From NCBI GenBank assembly GCA_002261195.1, contig MVBO01000062.1, positions 1 through 64,000 of the forward strand: a stretch of 64,000 nucleotides of DNA, read 5' to 3'. The first letter of the stretch is position 1. Every line of letters starts with the position of its first letter. The position numbers and the translations under genes are program-made. The notes beneath the pieces are model-generated. The model searched no databases and was not told where the DNA came from. It was given only the letters and a program-made list of their open reading frames with translations. Shown in pieces: positions 45,633 to 57,880 of the stretch. The stretch comes from Bifiguratus adelaidae (lineage: Eukaryota; Mucoromycota; Endogonomycetes; Endogonales).

Positions 45633-47188
45633 TTACACGGGTGGATCTACCGTGTCTAGCGCGGCTGCCACGATAGACGCCGTACTGGTATCTAAAGTAT
45701 GTACACTGGGTGCACTCTCCCCCGTCCGCCCTGTGTGCACACTCCCGATCGAACCCTCTTCAGTGCCTTCTTCTGCATCTACAAAATAATTGCGCAGATA
45801 TTCTGTCATGGCCACATTGACCCGTATGCGATGTAGCAGAGCTTTTGGCGCGGCAACGGCCACCAGTTCCGGCGTAATAAACGGTCGTTGAAACAGCATG
45901 GCCATCGCGCTGACCAAATCCAGCAGATCACCTCCACAGCGGGCCGTTACACCCGACTCAACGGCAGCATGCGTACGCACCTGCGTACAGATGGCGCGAG
46001 CATACCGCTCAACGCTCGGGTGCATATTAGGTGGGGGTGGGAGAGACTTGAAGTCATGTAGATGGATTTTGGGAATGGACCGGCTATGACCCGTGGTGGG
46101 CATGAAGCCGTCTGGGATCGTATAATTGATAAAGAAGTGGTCCATCTAAAGGGACAGTGGGATGAGCACTAGGCAAGAATCTTCATCAAGAACCTACCAC
46201 ATCGCCCGAGACGTTCCAGCCGTCGCCGAGGGCACCCCGAGGCATGATGGCCACCACCAGAAAAGGCTGAGGAGGACGATAGAGAGCGTTCTTGTGTCGT
46301 AATTCACCTTTGGCCAAGAGATCGAGCAAAAGATCCCCAACATCCAATGGACATTGCTCTAGCCCCGTCAAGACAATCGCATTCGCAATCTGTCGAGCGG
46401 CAAAAGGCATCTCTCGGTCCTTGCTGCATTCCTCGGCGGACATCAGGGTAGGCTGGTGAAGCGTGTCGGTCGCATCATGGAAAGTTGCATGCTCATCTTC
46501 GTCGGAACTCTCGGCGGTCCGCACATCTTTCCCCAAATCCCAACCCCGAGGTTCGAAAATCGTAAAATCTGGCTTTTGTCGCCGAGGTGCGTCGTCGGAT
46601 GTGAGGCGATGATGGCGGGTGCTGGTGGTCGATGAGGGTGATGGCATGGTATTTGAATAAGGATAGTTCCCGTAGGTTTCTCGAAAGCGTGTCTCGGCTG
46701 TCCGTTTGCTCCATGAGTCCCCTTCCGAATCTCGTCGCTCACCGGCTCACTTACCTCGTTGCGCTCGACGTGATGCTTGCTCCACGTTTTCTCGTCGATC
46801 ATCCGAGAGCAATGAAAATCCCCTATAGCGTCCCGAACTGCGCGTATAAAACAGGCGCGAGATGAATGTCTCTCGCGTGTCTTGTGCCGACACTTGGACG
46901 GTTGACAATCCCAAGACCGATTGACACGTCTAACCGCCATCAGTCACCGTTCGGCAAGTGTAAGACTTTACACCTTACCTGTTGTACCACGCCAGCAACC
47001 CGCTCAATATCGTTTCCATTGCAACTAACCACGCCGTGCCGTCCATGTCGAGTAGAGAATCCAAGAGAGCCTCGTGTGCTCGCCAAGAGACAAGTCAGGA
47101 GCGTGATCACCAATTCCTGATCATACGGAACAATCGATTGTTGAATGAGCGCCAAGCGAGGCTTTAACCAATCCCTGCGGTTGTTCAT
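45633..47188 (-). CDS. Mg-chelatase/MoxR-like AAA protein without visible Walker motifs
   Basis: The C-terminal exons read as the fungal Mg-chelatase-like AAA family: FAARQIANAIVLTGLEQCPL, LAKGELRHKNALYRPPQPFL and VVAIMPRGALGD, then DHFFINYTIPDGF, then a helical lid (FITPELVAVAAPKALLHRIR). An open frame at 46973-47188 (MNNRRDWLKPRLALIQQSIV then PYDQELVITLLTCLLASTRG) is probably exon 1, spliced at VVQQ. Middle exons near 46640-46860 are uncertain. No P-loop (GxxGxGK) or clear Walker B is present, as seen in several fungal members, so it may not hydrolyse ATP. Function unknown. It shares a 328-bp promoter region with the TPS gene. Confidence 0.55.
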
Positions 47189-47316
47189 GGGAAGACCGGG
47201 AACCTTCGCATAGAGTCTCTCGAGAGAGAGGCAGAGTATATATGCTTTGGTAATCTACTTTTAGCAGTCATGAGGATGGTTGTCCATGCTGCATGGTGAA
47301 TGCCACAGCCATTTAC

Positions 47317-47412
47317 CAGAGAGAGAGACAGAGACGGAGAGAAGCAAGAGAAGCAAGAAGAAGAGGAGAAAGCGAGAGAGAGAGAGAGAGAGGCAAAAGA
47401 GAAGAAGAACAC
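47317..47412. repeat. Purine-rich tract with (GA)9 microsatellite
   Basis: The plus strand is almost only a and g, with an uninterrupted (ga) run at 47374-47392. It lies 100-200 bp before the TPS start codon and on the divergent promoter with the AAA-like gene. A GA tract of this kind may act as a GAGA-like promoter element. Confidence 0.75.
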
Positions 47413-47516
47413 TCCTAGAGAACCCTTTAAATACAGCGTCACAAGCATTTTCCATCGACGTCATTTTGATTTGCGTGCTCTCTCTTTCTCACACTTGTCT
47501 TTCAACTCTCTTACAC

Positions 47517-50415
47517 ATGGAACGACCTCGGTTGGATACACGCTCATTGACACTACGCTCTCTATCGACGGCAGCCAAGGTTAAGGGAAGGATCCTGCAT
47601 GTCTCACATCAGATACCGTTTACTTGTGTCTATTACAAGGACGGTGTTCCAGCATCGGATCCTGCCGTCTATCGTCAACGGGGTCATGCCAGTGGCAAGC
47701 TGGGGATTGCTCCTGCACCAGCGTATATTATTCCCTCGGATCGGAGAGGGTCTGGGTCTGAGGGAGAGTGTTTGAAGCGTCGAGGAACGATCAGGACGAT
47801 CCATGCGTCGAGCCAGTGGAAATTGGATCAAAAGCGGGGTCACTCGGCGATGTATTCGGGAATACAGTCGTTGAATGCCAACCATGACTGTCTACATATC
47901 GGCTACACCGGATCGCTCGTGAACGGATCGACTGGGGACGACATGGACTTGGAGGACGTGCCGGCGCAAGACATCAAGCAACTCGAACAGTTCTTGCGGG
48001 ACAAGGCGAAATGCGTGCCCGTTTTCATGGAAGCAAGTCTGTCCCGTGGTCACTATGAAGGATACTGCAAGCAAGTTTTGTGGCCTTTGCTGCATTACAT
48101 GATGTGGAACGATTCGACCGGTGGACAAAAGGAAAAGGAGGAATGGGAAGCATATGTCAAGGTCAATGAACGGTTTGCGGATGTCGTCTTAAACGAATAT
48201 CGCGATGGTGATTTGGGTGAGTGCGCAGACGGTTGACATGCGGACCTTTGCTCATACGTCAGGAACCAGTCTTTATTCACGACTATCACTTGTTCCTCTT
48301 ACCCGCCTTGCTAAGAGAGTATGTGCCAGACATCAAGATTGGCGTCTTTTTGCACTCTCCCTTTCCCAGTTCCGAAATCTTTCGGTGCTTGCCACGTACG
48401 TACCCTTTTTTCTACTTGGTCCGTGCTCACATCCCTATTAGGGCGCATTCCGGTGCTCGAAGGCTTGTTGGGGGCTAACATGATCGGATTCCAGACGCAT
48501 CCATACGCACGTCACTTTATCTCCACGTGCACGCGAGTGCTCGGCCTCGAATCAACGTCTACCGGTATTGATGCCCTGTCGCATCATGTGCACATTGGCA
48601 CCTACCCTATTGGTATTGATGTGGAAAAGGTGGAGCAATATCGTCTTGAGGACGGAGTGATGAAGAAATTGCGTCGAATGAAGGAGACCTACGCGGGCAA
48701 GAAGATCATTGTCGGCAGGGACAAACTCGATTTGGTCAAGGGTGTCCTGCAAAAGCTGGCTTCCTACGAAAAATTTCTGGAAATGTATCCCGAGTGGCGT
48801 GAGGAAGTGGTTCTGATCCAGGTGACTTCGCCGCCCTTGTCCCCTCATCCCAAGCTCGAATCCAAAGTGATCGATCTCGTCTCACACATCAACTCAACCT
48901 ACGGCTCGCTCGAGTTCTCACCATTGCAATACTTTTCTCAAAACATTGATCGCGACGAGTACTATGCTTTGCTCTCCATTGCTGACGTTTGCCTCATCTC
49001 GAGCGTTCGCGATGGCATGAACACGACGAGCCTGGAGTACGTACTATGTCAGCAGGAGAACAAGGGTACTCTGATCCTGTCCGAATTCACTGGCACAGCC
49101 GGCAATTTGAGCGCCGCCACCTTGATCAATCCCTGGGATCATTCCGGTGTCGCTCGTTCCATCAACGATGCATTGACTATGTCAGACGACGAGCGCCGCT
49201 CCAGGCATGCCGCCCTCTTGAACTATGTTCGCACGCACGACGTGAACTTTTGGGCCGAGTCGTTCTTGGTGGACTTTATCGCGCATCTTGAGGATACCCA
49301 AGAACGCACAGGTCCACTCCGAAAACTCGACATTGGTGATGTCAAGGAAAAGTGGAAAAAGGCGTCCAGGAAGCTCGTTTTGTTTGGCTATGATGTAAGT
49401 TTGCCTGGATGGCCACATATCGCTTTGCTCATCCATTATAGGCCATGTTACCAAATGTACGTCGCAAGGCAGCGACGCCCATGACACCGCTTGCGCCGCC
49501 ACGACTGTTGCCAGCCCTGCATCACTTGGCCTATGACAAGAGCAACACCATCTGGGTCATTTCTGGACATACACAAACAGCACTCATGGATCAACTAGGG
49601 CACATCCCCAACCTTGGTCTCGCCGCCGAACACGGATGCTTCATCAAGGCTCCGGATGACAACACGTGGATCGACCTTGTGGATGAGATTGACATGAAAT
49701 GGTATCATGAGGTCGAGACCGTTTTTGAATACTACGCCGAGCGAACCAGTGGTAGCTTTATCGATCACAAAAAGCGCAGCTTGATTTGGAACTACCGCGG
49801 CGCCGATCCAGCCTATGGGTAAGCGAGACGCCAGCCTGGACGAACTATCTCCTATTGACCATTGCATTCAGGGCATTCGAGGCCAAAGAGTGTCAAAACC
49901 ATCTGGAAGATGCACTCTTGGGCAAGTATCCGCTTGAGATCATTGTAGGCAAACGTCAATTGGAAGTTAGACCGATTGCGGTAAACAAGGGTATGGTAGC
50001 CAAAAAATTGTTAGATTCGTCCATTCGAGAATCGGCGCAAGAGGGCGATCGTCGCCGTGGGAGTGAGGACAAGTTTCCCTCTCCCCTCACCCCACACACA
50101 CCCAACGTTAGGCGCCAATCTAGCGCATCAAGCACCACGGGTATGGTGGCAGGCAGCAAGATGATGGATACCGAAGCGCTCAACGACACGTCGTCTCGCG
50201 CATATGACTTGACCCTCTGCATTGGTGATGATCGCTCAGACGAAGGCATGTATCGTGCTCTGCACAAGAGTGGATTACCCCATAGCATGTGGTACGCCAT
50301 CAAGGTGGGAAGCATTGAGGGCAAAACGAGCGCAACCTATACCATCCCAAGCGGCGAAGATGTGGTCCGTCTCGTGGAAGCCTTGGCGGATAGCGAATGG
50401 ACGTCTCAAACCTAG
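47517..50415 (+). CDS. TPS2-family protein (trehalose phosphate synthase/phosphatase fold), phosphatase motifs degenerate
   Basis: Five exons, about 920 residues. The GT20 half has LVFIHDYHLFLLPALLRE, VFLHSPFPSSEIFRC, IGFQTHPYARHFIS, VGRDKLDLVKGVLQKL and SSVRDGMNTTSLEYVLCQ, closest to yeast Tps2. The C-terminal HAD half follows, but motif I reads LVLFGYDAMLPNV where active enzymes have DYDGT, so the nucleophile Asp, Gly and Thr are replaced; motif II reads SGHTQ instead of SGRD. Motif III is kept (GDDRSDEGMY). A Ser/Thr/Pro insert (SPLTPHTPNVRRQ then SSAS) lies before it. It is therefore likely a non-catalytic regulatory subunit of the trehalose synthase complex, in the role of Tps3/Tsl1, not the phosphatase. 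Confidence 0.88.
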
Positions 50416-50512
50416 CCATAACAAGCATTGCATATTTAAGGCGACACTTGTTCCGGTTCTCGAACCATGTAGATCATCATTGGGGAATAAAACCATGGCT
50501 TTATATAGAGAT

Positions 50513-51034
50513 CTACAATGTCTTTTTACCCAATCCTTGAAGCTGCCGCTTATCCCGTCCAATGGCAAACAACCAACCCCAGATACCCCGCGCAGCCTCC
50601 TCCAACACAATCATCTTGACGACCCATTGAATCGGCGCCTCCAAGCCAAACACCAAACGCGTCAACAAGGTCCGTCCAGACACCAAGACCAACAGGGAAG
50701 CCAAGAGTGAGACCGCACCTCCGGCAAAAGGCACCAGAATAGTATAAGGTCGAACATGTCGAGGCAACATGCGCAAGACGGAGGGTACCTTGTTATCAAA
50801 ACTGGCGCCAAAGGCCATTACCAAGGCTTGTAACAAGGCCAGGTGAACACTGCTGGCACACCGTATCAAGGCATAGAGTGATCCGGATGGTAACCATGAG
50901 AGAAGGGAGGTGAGGACGAATTGAACTAAACAGAGGGGTATAAAGACATCAAGCGTGGTGAGACGTTGAACCTGTCGGACGAGTGGATGCATCGTCGTCG
51001 TCCGTCGAGATGAGAACCGAGCGTGCGAGAACAA
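50513..51034 (-). CDS. Small multi-span membrane protein, unknown
   Basis: An intact frame of 173 residues, or 159 from the internal Met at 50992 ([20 protein letters not shown]). It has about three to four hydrophobic segments: [51 protein letters not shown] and [20 protein letters not shown], with basic tail residues. I do not recognise the family. Its divergent position, 88 bp from the mitochondrial ribosomal protein gene, and its promoter spacing support a real gene. It is convergent with the TPS gene, about 100 bp apart. Confidence 0.6.
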   Translation of the reverse strand: MFSHARFSSRRTTTMHPLVRQVQRLTTLDVFIPLCLVQFVLTSLLSWLPSGSLYALIRCASSVHLALLQALVMAFGASFDNKVPSVLRMLPRHVRPYTILVPFAGGAVSLLASLLVLVSGRTLLTRLVFGLEAPIQWVVKMIVLEEAARGIWGWLFAIGRDKRQLQGLGKKTL

Positions 51035-51122
51035 ACAGCGCTACGCTAAAAGTGACGTCATCAAATCGCCAATTTTCCCTCTTCTGCCATTGCCGTCTCT
51101 GCAGCACTCGACCGATTACGCC

Positions 51123-51991
51123 ATGTTTGCACGGTGGTGGAGGCCAGTGGAGCAATGCGCACGGTCATTGAGTACATTGACCACGACGTCCACGGTTCGT
51201 TCCGGGATCATTGCACAAAAGAAGGGCATGACGGCCATGTGGGACGAATGGGGAGTACGGATGCCAGTAACCGTATTACAGGTACAAAAAACGAAAAAGA
51301 GGTTGCATGGGTCGCCTACGTCGATGCTAACTTCTTCGATCTATAGTTGTCGGATGTGCAGGTGACGGGGATCAAGACGCAAGAAAAGCACGGGTACAGT
51401 GCGCTCCAAGTAGGAGCGACGAAAGCCAAAAAGGTGACCAAGCCTTTGGCGATGCATTATGCCAAACTAGGCGTGACCCCGAAACGCCATGTCTGCGAGT
51501 TTCGGGTCACGCAGGACGCCGTTTTGCCCATCGGTCACTCGTTCAATGCGGCGCATTTTGCGGTGGGGCGATATGTCGATGTATCGGCGCCTAGTATTGG
51601 CAAGGGTTTTCAGGGTGTGATGAAGCGATGGAATTTTAAGGGATTGCCCGCTTCACATGGTGTCTCCTTGGCGCATCGATCGGGTGGCTCTACCGGTCAA
51701 CGTAAATGGCCTAGTAAGGTATTCAAGGGCAAAAAGATGGCGGGTCGAATGGGTGGACAAAATGTGACCGTGCAGAATCTCAAGGTGCTCAAGGTCGATA
51801 CGGCCCTCAATCTCTTGTATGTCAAGGGATCCGTACCGGGATATGATGATCAGTACGTGCATGTCAAGGATGCGGTCAAAAGAAAGACGGAGGGACCTGT
51901 ACCGACAGTGAGCGCCGAGGTTCTTGCTTCAATGCCACGTGAAATGGTCGCACTCAGCGGAGGCGAAGATCCCATGGTGATGAAGGAATAA
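51123..51991 (+). CDS. Mitochondrial ribosomal protein uL3m
   Basis: Two exons joined across an intron at 51282-51346. The N-terminus [20 protein letters not shown] is a basic mitochondrial presequence. The ribosomal L3 signature follows: [99 protein letters not shown] and [20 protein letters not shown]. It should be a component of the mitochondrial large subunit near the peptidyl transferase centre. Start chosen for the targeting sequence; the length is usual. Confidence 0.94.
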
Positions 51992-52105
51992 GTGATGCCA
52001 AGATAGCAACCTCTTGTACATTATCTATAGAATTATATGCAATACACGATCACGCATGGTATCAAGCTAGTAAACCGAGATGGAAATAGTACATACGCAA
52101 ATCCG

Positions 52106-53661
52106 TCAACTGGCACTCGCCGTAGCGGGCATTTGGACACGAGGCTTGGGTCGGGTGGGATCCTGTTCGCCTTCCACGCTACTCAGAGGAGACACCGCTC
52201 CGCCCGCGTCTTCCCGTTGTACCTCTTGACCATCCCGAAGTATATCGTCGCTGGTGTAGGCCGAAGAGGATGAGGAACGACTGTGAACTTCCTCTTGCTC
52301 GGCCGGTACGCGCTCCACCGGGCGTTCCAATGCCGGCGACGTGGGCGCTATCGAGAGGCTGGTACGCCTCAAAAAGGGAACTACCTTGCCCTTGATGCGA
52401 TTCTTGAGGCCACCGAGGGGCGGTGATGAAGGTTCGGCGTGTGCTTCGACGACATTGGAGGCCGTCGGATGATTATGGGGATGAAAGAGTCCAAAGTGAT
52501 GATGATTATTCGGCGTAGGCGTGTGGGCATCGGGTGATTCAGATGGCGACGTCTGGGAGGAGGGTGATGTGCTCAGCGGTGGTGGGGCCACCATCGGCAC
52601 AGAATGGGTGACGGCCTCCTTTTCCTTGGGTGATGCAGGCGTGCTAGAGACTTCGGCCGACTGTCTAAGCCGAGAGAGGATGTCCTCCTTCTCCACGGCT
52701 ACACTCGCTTCGAGATCGGCAAAGGTGCGGCAGATGGGACAGGTGAATGCAGGATGATCTTGAAGAAGCGGCCGGATGCACTTGTAATGAAAGGTGTGTG
52801 AGCAAGGCGTGGTAAAGAGAGCTTGAAAGGGAGCAATGGCGTAAAGGCAAATGACGCATTCGTCAATGGCTGGCAAATCGGATCCAGTCTCTTGAGCAAT
52901 AGTGTCGAGAGGCGCAAAATTTGGCAATCCTTGCGCAATAGGACTAAGCGATGCGTTGGGCGGCGTCGTGAGATGCCGGAGGGAATTAAAAGCGGCCACA
53001 CTGTATGAAAAAATACAAAAGGGGGACAGAGGCATGAGTACAAGCAAGGCCCAACGCCTTTTGCATCCACTGACCAGTAAGATCGATCACCCCAATCTCG
53101 CTTCCGATTCACCTCCAGTCGCATCTTGACGCACTTGTAGAGCTCTTCGACGCCGCCTTGATAATCGACGCCCAGTTGTACGACATCACCATCGGTGAGG
53201 AGCGAAGGCGCCGAAGCTTGCCCAGGCGGCGACAAGCGAACATGGTTTAAAAAGGTCCCTGAAGACGAACTCGTGTCCTTGAGATAAAACTTGCCATGAT
53301 TGACCGATATCTCTGCATGCGATCTCGAGACGACCTTACTCTTGAAGGTGATATTGCCACCCATCTGCCCACGGTCCACAAATCGTCCAATGCGCACTGT
53401 CGAGCCTTCTGTCAGTTCTCGCTCGATAGGATCGAATCGTAAAGCATGCGAATTAATGAGGTGTGGCACCAGTCGAATCGTGTAGGTCGTCGTTGTACTC
53501 GCTGCTTCCTGTGTTCCCTGAAGAGCCTCTTCCTCTTCACTCGCCGGTTCCACACGAGGTATCGTCACTGGCAGTGTATTGGACATAGTACTATTCTGCG
53601 CCATACGATTGCTAAAGCTCTGAGAGAGCGCCAGATAGGCGTAGTCAGTCACCGTAGGCAT
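52106..53661 (-). CDS. FHA-RING ubiquitin ligase, DMA1/CHFR type
   Basis: Two exons. The start MPTVTDYAYLALSQSF leads to the FHA domain: VRIGRFVDRGQMGGNITFKS, KVVSRSHAEISVNHGKFYL and KDTSSSSGTFLNHVRLSP, with the Arg, Ser-His and Asn residues that bind phosphothreonine. After the intron comes a RING-H2: CVICLYAIAPFQALFTTPCS, HTFHYKCIRPLL and CPICRTF. A Ser/Pro/His-rich tail of about 200 residues follows. This order is that of fungal Dma1/Dma2, which act in the spindle-position checkpoint and septation control, and of vertebrate CHFR/RNF8. A further upstream ATG at 53724 is in frame. TTAGGG repeats lie in the upstream region. Confidence 0.9.
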
Positions 53662-53738
53662 ATATGCACCATCAACTCGGCGTAAACAGGAAACCGGGGG
53701 GAAAAGCTGGGCTGATATATTCAAGTCTCAAAATTTTT

Positions 53739-53750
53739 GGGTTAGGGTTA
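53739..53750. promoter_or_regulatory. TTAGGG telobox-like element
   Basis: gggttagggtta, two partial TTAGGG units, 78 bp upstream of the DMA1-like start at 53661. It resembles the binding site of Tbf1/telobox-class Myb factors. Not a telomere: the units are few and internal. Confidence 0.35.
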
Positions 53751-54247
53751 ATTTCCGACCCCTTGGCGGAAAATTGCGCCTCCTAAATGTTGGACCGAGG
53801 GATTTGTCGAATGATGCGAGAGCGAATAAGGCCATATGGGATATGGGACGGATGGTATGGTGTTGCGTCGTACGGATGGCATTCTATGTCACGTTGAGGA
53901 GACTAGACTTGGACTTTGTAACTGAATCATCTCCGTGGCTGACGCTATTGCTTCTATGCATCAGAAATGAGCTTGGAAAAAGACAGCATTTTGCGCAGAA
54001 TTAAATGTTGGATAAATGCGACATTTAGAGCATCAAGAAAATGGACCGATGGAGGGTTTACGGCATCCGAAAATAAAGAGATCATGTATGAGTTAGCCGC
54101 ATAGGAGTCTGGTCAGTCCATTTGCGTCCATGGACGCGTAAATGCTATTTTCAGAGCGAGCTTGCTCGCAGGACAACGTCTCAAAGTAGTGATTGGAATG
54201 ACATGCCTAGATCCGTTCAATGCAGGAGTCTAGCGACCTGTATTCAT
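53751..54247. other. Intergenic, nothing recognised
   Basis: Lies between the DMA1-like gene and the NFX1-like stop, both on the minus strand. Plus-strand open frames of about 75 codons have no features. A 14-bp palindrome, gcgtccatggacgc, occurs at 54124-54137. Confidence 0.4.
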
Positions 54248-57200
54248 TTATTCATCTGCATTCAAAGACGCAAAGACATTAGCCACAGGAACGGGTGGAG
54301 GGGCCTGCTTGGTGACGATAGATGGTCGGGAAGAATGATCAGTGTAACGAATGCTACCGTTGGCATCGATCCAACAGCAGGTGATAGAGGCAGCAAGACC
54401 CGTCTCGCACTTTTTGGAGAGTTCTTTGGCAATCTTGCGGAGAATAGGTTCCAATGCATCATTGTCTAATGCTTCGACAAAGGGACCTTGTGGGACGAGG
54501 GTCGCATCATTATCTTGCGTCCATGTACTCTTGAACTGGATACCACCGTGATCTGGAGAAGCCAGGCCAAGGGAATGACTGACACTTGAACAGACCTTGG
54601 CCACTTCGGCGTCCAATTCGTCTTGAACAAGGCCAAAGGATAATCCAGAGCAGTAGATAGCATTCACGGCCTGCTTCTTTTTCCGTAATTGTTCCAATGG
54701 ACTGGTCGCGGGTTCTGGCGTGGGTTGAATAGTCAAGGCTTTGGCAAGTGGCAGACTTGGTCTAATGACGTTGATGAGACAACACTTTCCAGACACATCA
54801 CAATACTTACAGTGTCACCGGTCCACGTTTGCGCACAATGACACTCCTATAAGGCTCTACATCCACACTCTCTGATGCTAGGCCTTTGTAGACTGCCACA
54901 AGATCGTGCACGAAACGTCGTTGATATCCCTTCATGGCGGCCATATTGAGGACTTTGCGTTTTGAATCTATAGCGAATTCGTCGATCATCGCTTCAATAG
55001 ACTTGCACCACTCGCGCTGTGTGTCGTACGTGTGTCTGAGGTGATCAGAGTAAACGATCTCCTGGTTTGGCGGAAGGGGCTGGCCTTCGCTATCAAGCTT
55101 GTACGTCACGTCCAAGGCGACGGCCAAACGACGATTACGCTCGGTGAGTGCGCAGAAATCGTTGCAGGGCAATGTTCGGTTGGATCCAATCGAGGTGACT
55201 GTGGCGTTGCAAGGCAAATCCTTGCTCAGTTGGCCGCATTTGCAGCTGACTTGAATCATGGTTGGACAGGGCTGATCCTCCGAGCATATGGAAGGTGCGT
55301 GACATGGCGAAGGACATGGATGTCCGCATTGGCTGCGAGGCTTGCCGCATGTTTGACTGCACTGCTCGCCCTCCTTGAGACAGGGATCGCTATGGCAGAC
55401 GCGATCACAGTTGTGCCCACCACATGGTAAGGGTTTGTCGCATACAGTGCCACAGCTTGGTGCCGTGCGGTGACAGGGTACATTCTTGATCTCTTTTTTG
55501 CCGCACATGCACTGCTTGGCCACCAAAACCGCGCAAGGCGGACACGGTTCTTCATCTGGATGACAGGGATGGTTGGTGAAAGTGGGATGTCCACAGGCTG
55601 GAGTGCGATCGCATGGATAGTTGCAACGTGGTAACTTTGTACCGCAAGGAACGGGAGGGTATATTTTTGTGCGTCCACAATGGCATGACAATTCGTCAAA
55701 TGATGCCTCTGGTGAAGGTGTCAGCATGCAATGATGGACCAAGATTCTGTACGCTGAAACCCTTACCGAGACAAGGTAGACAATGACCCTTGTGACAAGG
55801 CAGTTGACAAGAATGCACACCACAACGCAATTTCTTACCGCAGATTAGACTGCATTCGTGGACATTATCTTCTTCGCCTTCGTAGGGTGCATTCTTGTTC
55901 TGCTTCTTGTTCATTTGCGAACAACATCGTACACCACATTGATGCTTTCCGCAATCTCGCAAGCTCCGACAAATGCGATCGCACAGTGGCTGTTGAAAGC
56001 CTGCTGACAAGACGACTCGGCATTTTTCAAATACCGTACTCGAACCACAGCGGCAAGGGATGTCGACGGAGCGCGTACAGGGTGGACATTCGCCATGATG
56101 ACATTTGGCTTGGCATGTATGGTTGCACGCCAACACTTTTCCACAAGGTTGTGTACAGGTCGGGATTGGATCACTGCAAGACGATCGTGGTGATTCGAGG
56201 AGTTCGTTCATTGCCGTCTTGCCGCACGGACAATGATCGACCTTGCTTGGTTCGAAAGGGCATTCATCTGGAGCCTGAGGTAGCGGGTGACACGGTTTCT
56301 CGCAGGTATGCTTGCCGCAGTCATATAAACTTTTGCATATCTCTTCGCAGGAGTAGTATCCGTTGAAAGCGGTGCCATCAATAAACGTTTGGCGCTTTTG
56401 ACCACTACCGCATTTGACTGAGCGCCCATGACGTTGGCAATAACAATTTTGGTCCTCCATGACAGTACAGGGCGGACATAATCCAGGATGACACTCCTTT
56501 TCGCACGTGTGTTTACCGCACCCTAAAAGTTCTCCGCACACTTGACCACAAGATTTGCCCGGTGACGAGTAGTCGGTATCAACGCAACGTCGTTGGCTTG
56601 TTTCTTTGCCGCAAAAACATGGAAGCGGAGGGGACATGGCGGTACAAGGCGGGCACGGACCAGGATGACAGGGCAAAACACATTCATGTGGACATTCGCG
56701 TTGCCGTCCACAGGGAGCTCCGCAACTATGAGGTGTAATGTATCGGTCAAAGTCGGGTTTGACCACCTTACCACAAAAGCACACGTAATCGGTAGGTATC
56801 GTGGAACGGTTGTGTTGACATCCCGGACAACGCCATTGAACACTTGCACTATTGGCCGTAGGTTCTGTGAGATAAACATTAGTAAGCCAGTTTTTGAGGA
56901 TCACCTAATGGTCCAACTTACCATTCAGGCTCTTCTTAGCCCATTTTTGAATGCAAGGCAAGTGAAACACTGCCCAGCAGATATTACACGACCACGTAAA
57001 ATGACCTTGCCGCACAACATCCCAACAGACCATACACTCATAGGTGGCTGTTTCCAATCCATGAGTGAGAGAGGTCAAGAGATCCTTAATTTCGGCCGGA
57101 TCAAGTTTGCCCTTCTTGTGAGCATGTGTGCGATGTCTAGGTGGTTTGGTGCGCACCGGCTGGGACGGTTCGCCGGATGGAAATTCGCGACTCACAGACG

Positions 57201-57744
57201 GATCAGAGGACTGCTCGGATGGTGCGACAGGCGCCGAATCCGACAGTTGTCCCATAGGACGACTCTTGTCAAAGCGACCGGATTTCGCCTTATTTGCGTT
57301 TGGTGGCAAGGACTTGCCGCCGCCTTCATTTTTGCGGCGGTTGGGGCCTTTACTCGCCTGCCCTTGGCCTTTAGTCTCAGAGTTTGGCTTGTTGGCCTTG
57401 TTGGAGGACTTAATTTGTTGCCGTTGAGTGGTTCCGTTGGCCGACCTTTGTTCAGTGGAGGTACTCAAGGCACCTGGCTTGAATTCAGGAGCATCGGCCG
57501 ACAAGGAAATAGAAGCAGCTTTTGCTCTCTTGTCATCTCGTCCGGCTAAGTCCGTATTCGTAGTCTTGTTGCTTTCGCTGGGCTCCCGCGGTTCTTGTTG
57601 ACCTTGCGAGACCCCTTTGGACCCAGGACGAGGATTAGTGTCATTCTTGCGCGACGTCTTCTTGCGACGATCAGGTTGTCTTATCGAGTCATGATGTTGT
57701 GATGTGTGCGCAGTGCTGCTCGTTTCGACAATCGTTTCGGGCAT
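54248..57744 (-). CDS. NFX1/FAP1-type zinc finger protein
   Basis: About four exons, 1,000 residues or more. A disordered N-terminus of about 220 residues rich in Lys, Ser and Gly precedes a PHD-like RING: YECMVCWDVVRQGHFTWSCN, ICWAVFHLPCIQKWAKKSL and, in the next exon, WRCPGCQHN. Then come about eight NF-X1-type fingers, such as CGAPCGRQRECPHECVLPCH, CGQVCGELLGCGKHTCEKEC and CGKKLRCGVHSCQLPCHKGH. An R3H domain near RRFVHDLVAVYKGLASES and a C-terminal extension of about 180 residues finish it. The family binds DNA or RNA and may act as an E3; in yeast Fap1 binds FKBP12. The position relative to its neighbours gives no further clue. Confidence 0.92.
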
Positions 57745-57880
57745 ATAAATGCCAAGAATAAGCAGGATAGAGTAAGGGAAGGAAACAGGAGCAGAAGCGC
57801 CTTTAGTATGAAAAGTTCAATTTCCTTATTTGGATGATTGCCACTGCGGCGGGTGGCGCAGTCCATCGATCATTTACAGC

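Noticed and set aside
47280-47516. Upstream extension of the TPS frame through the GA tract
   Set aside because: The extension is a low-complexity Arg/Lys/Glu run produced by the purine tract; the start at 47517 gives the family-like N-terminus.
54124-54137. 14-bp palindrome gcgtccatggacgc
   Set aside because: Isolated, not repeated and not followed by a T run, so neither terminator nor repeat can be argued.
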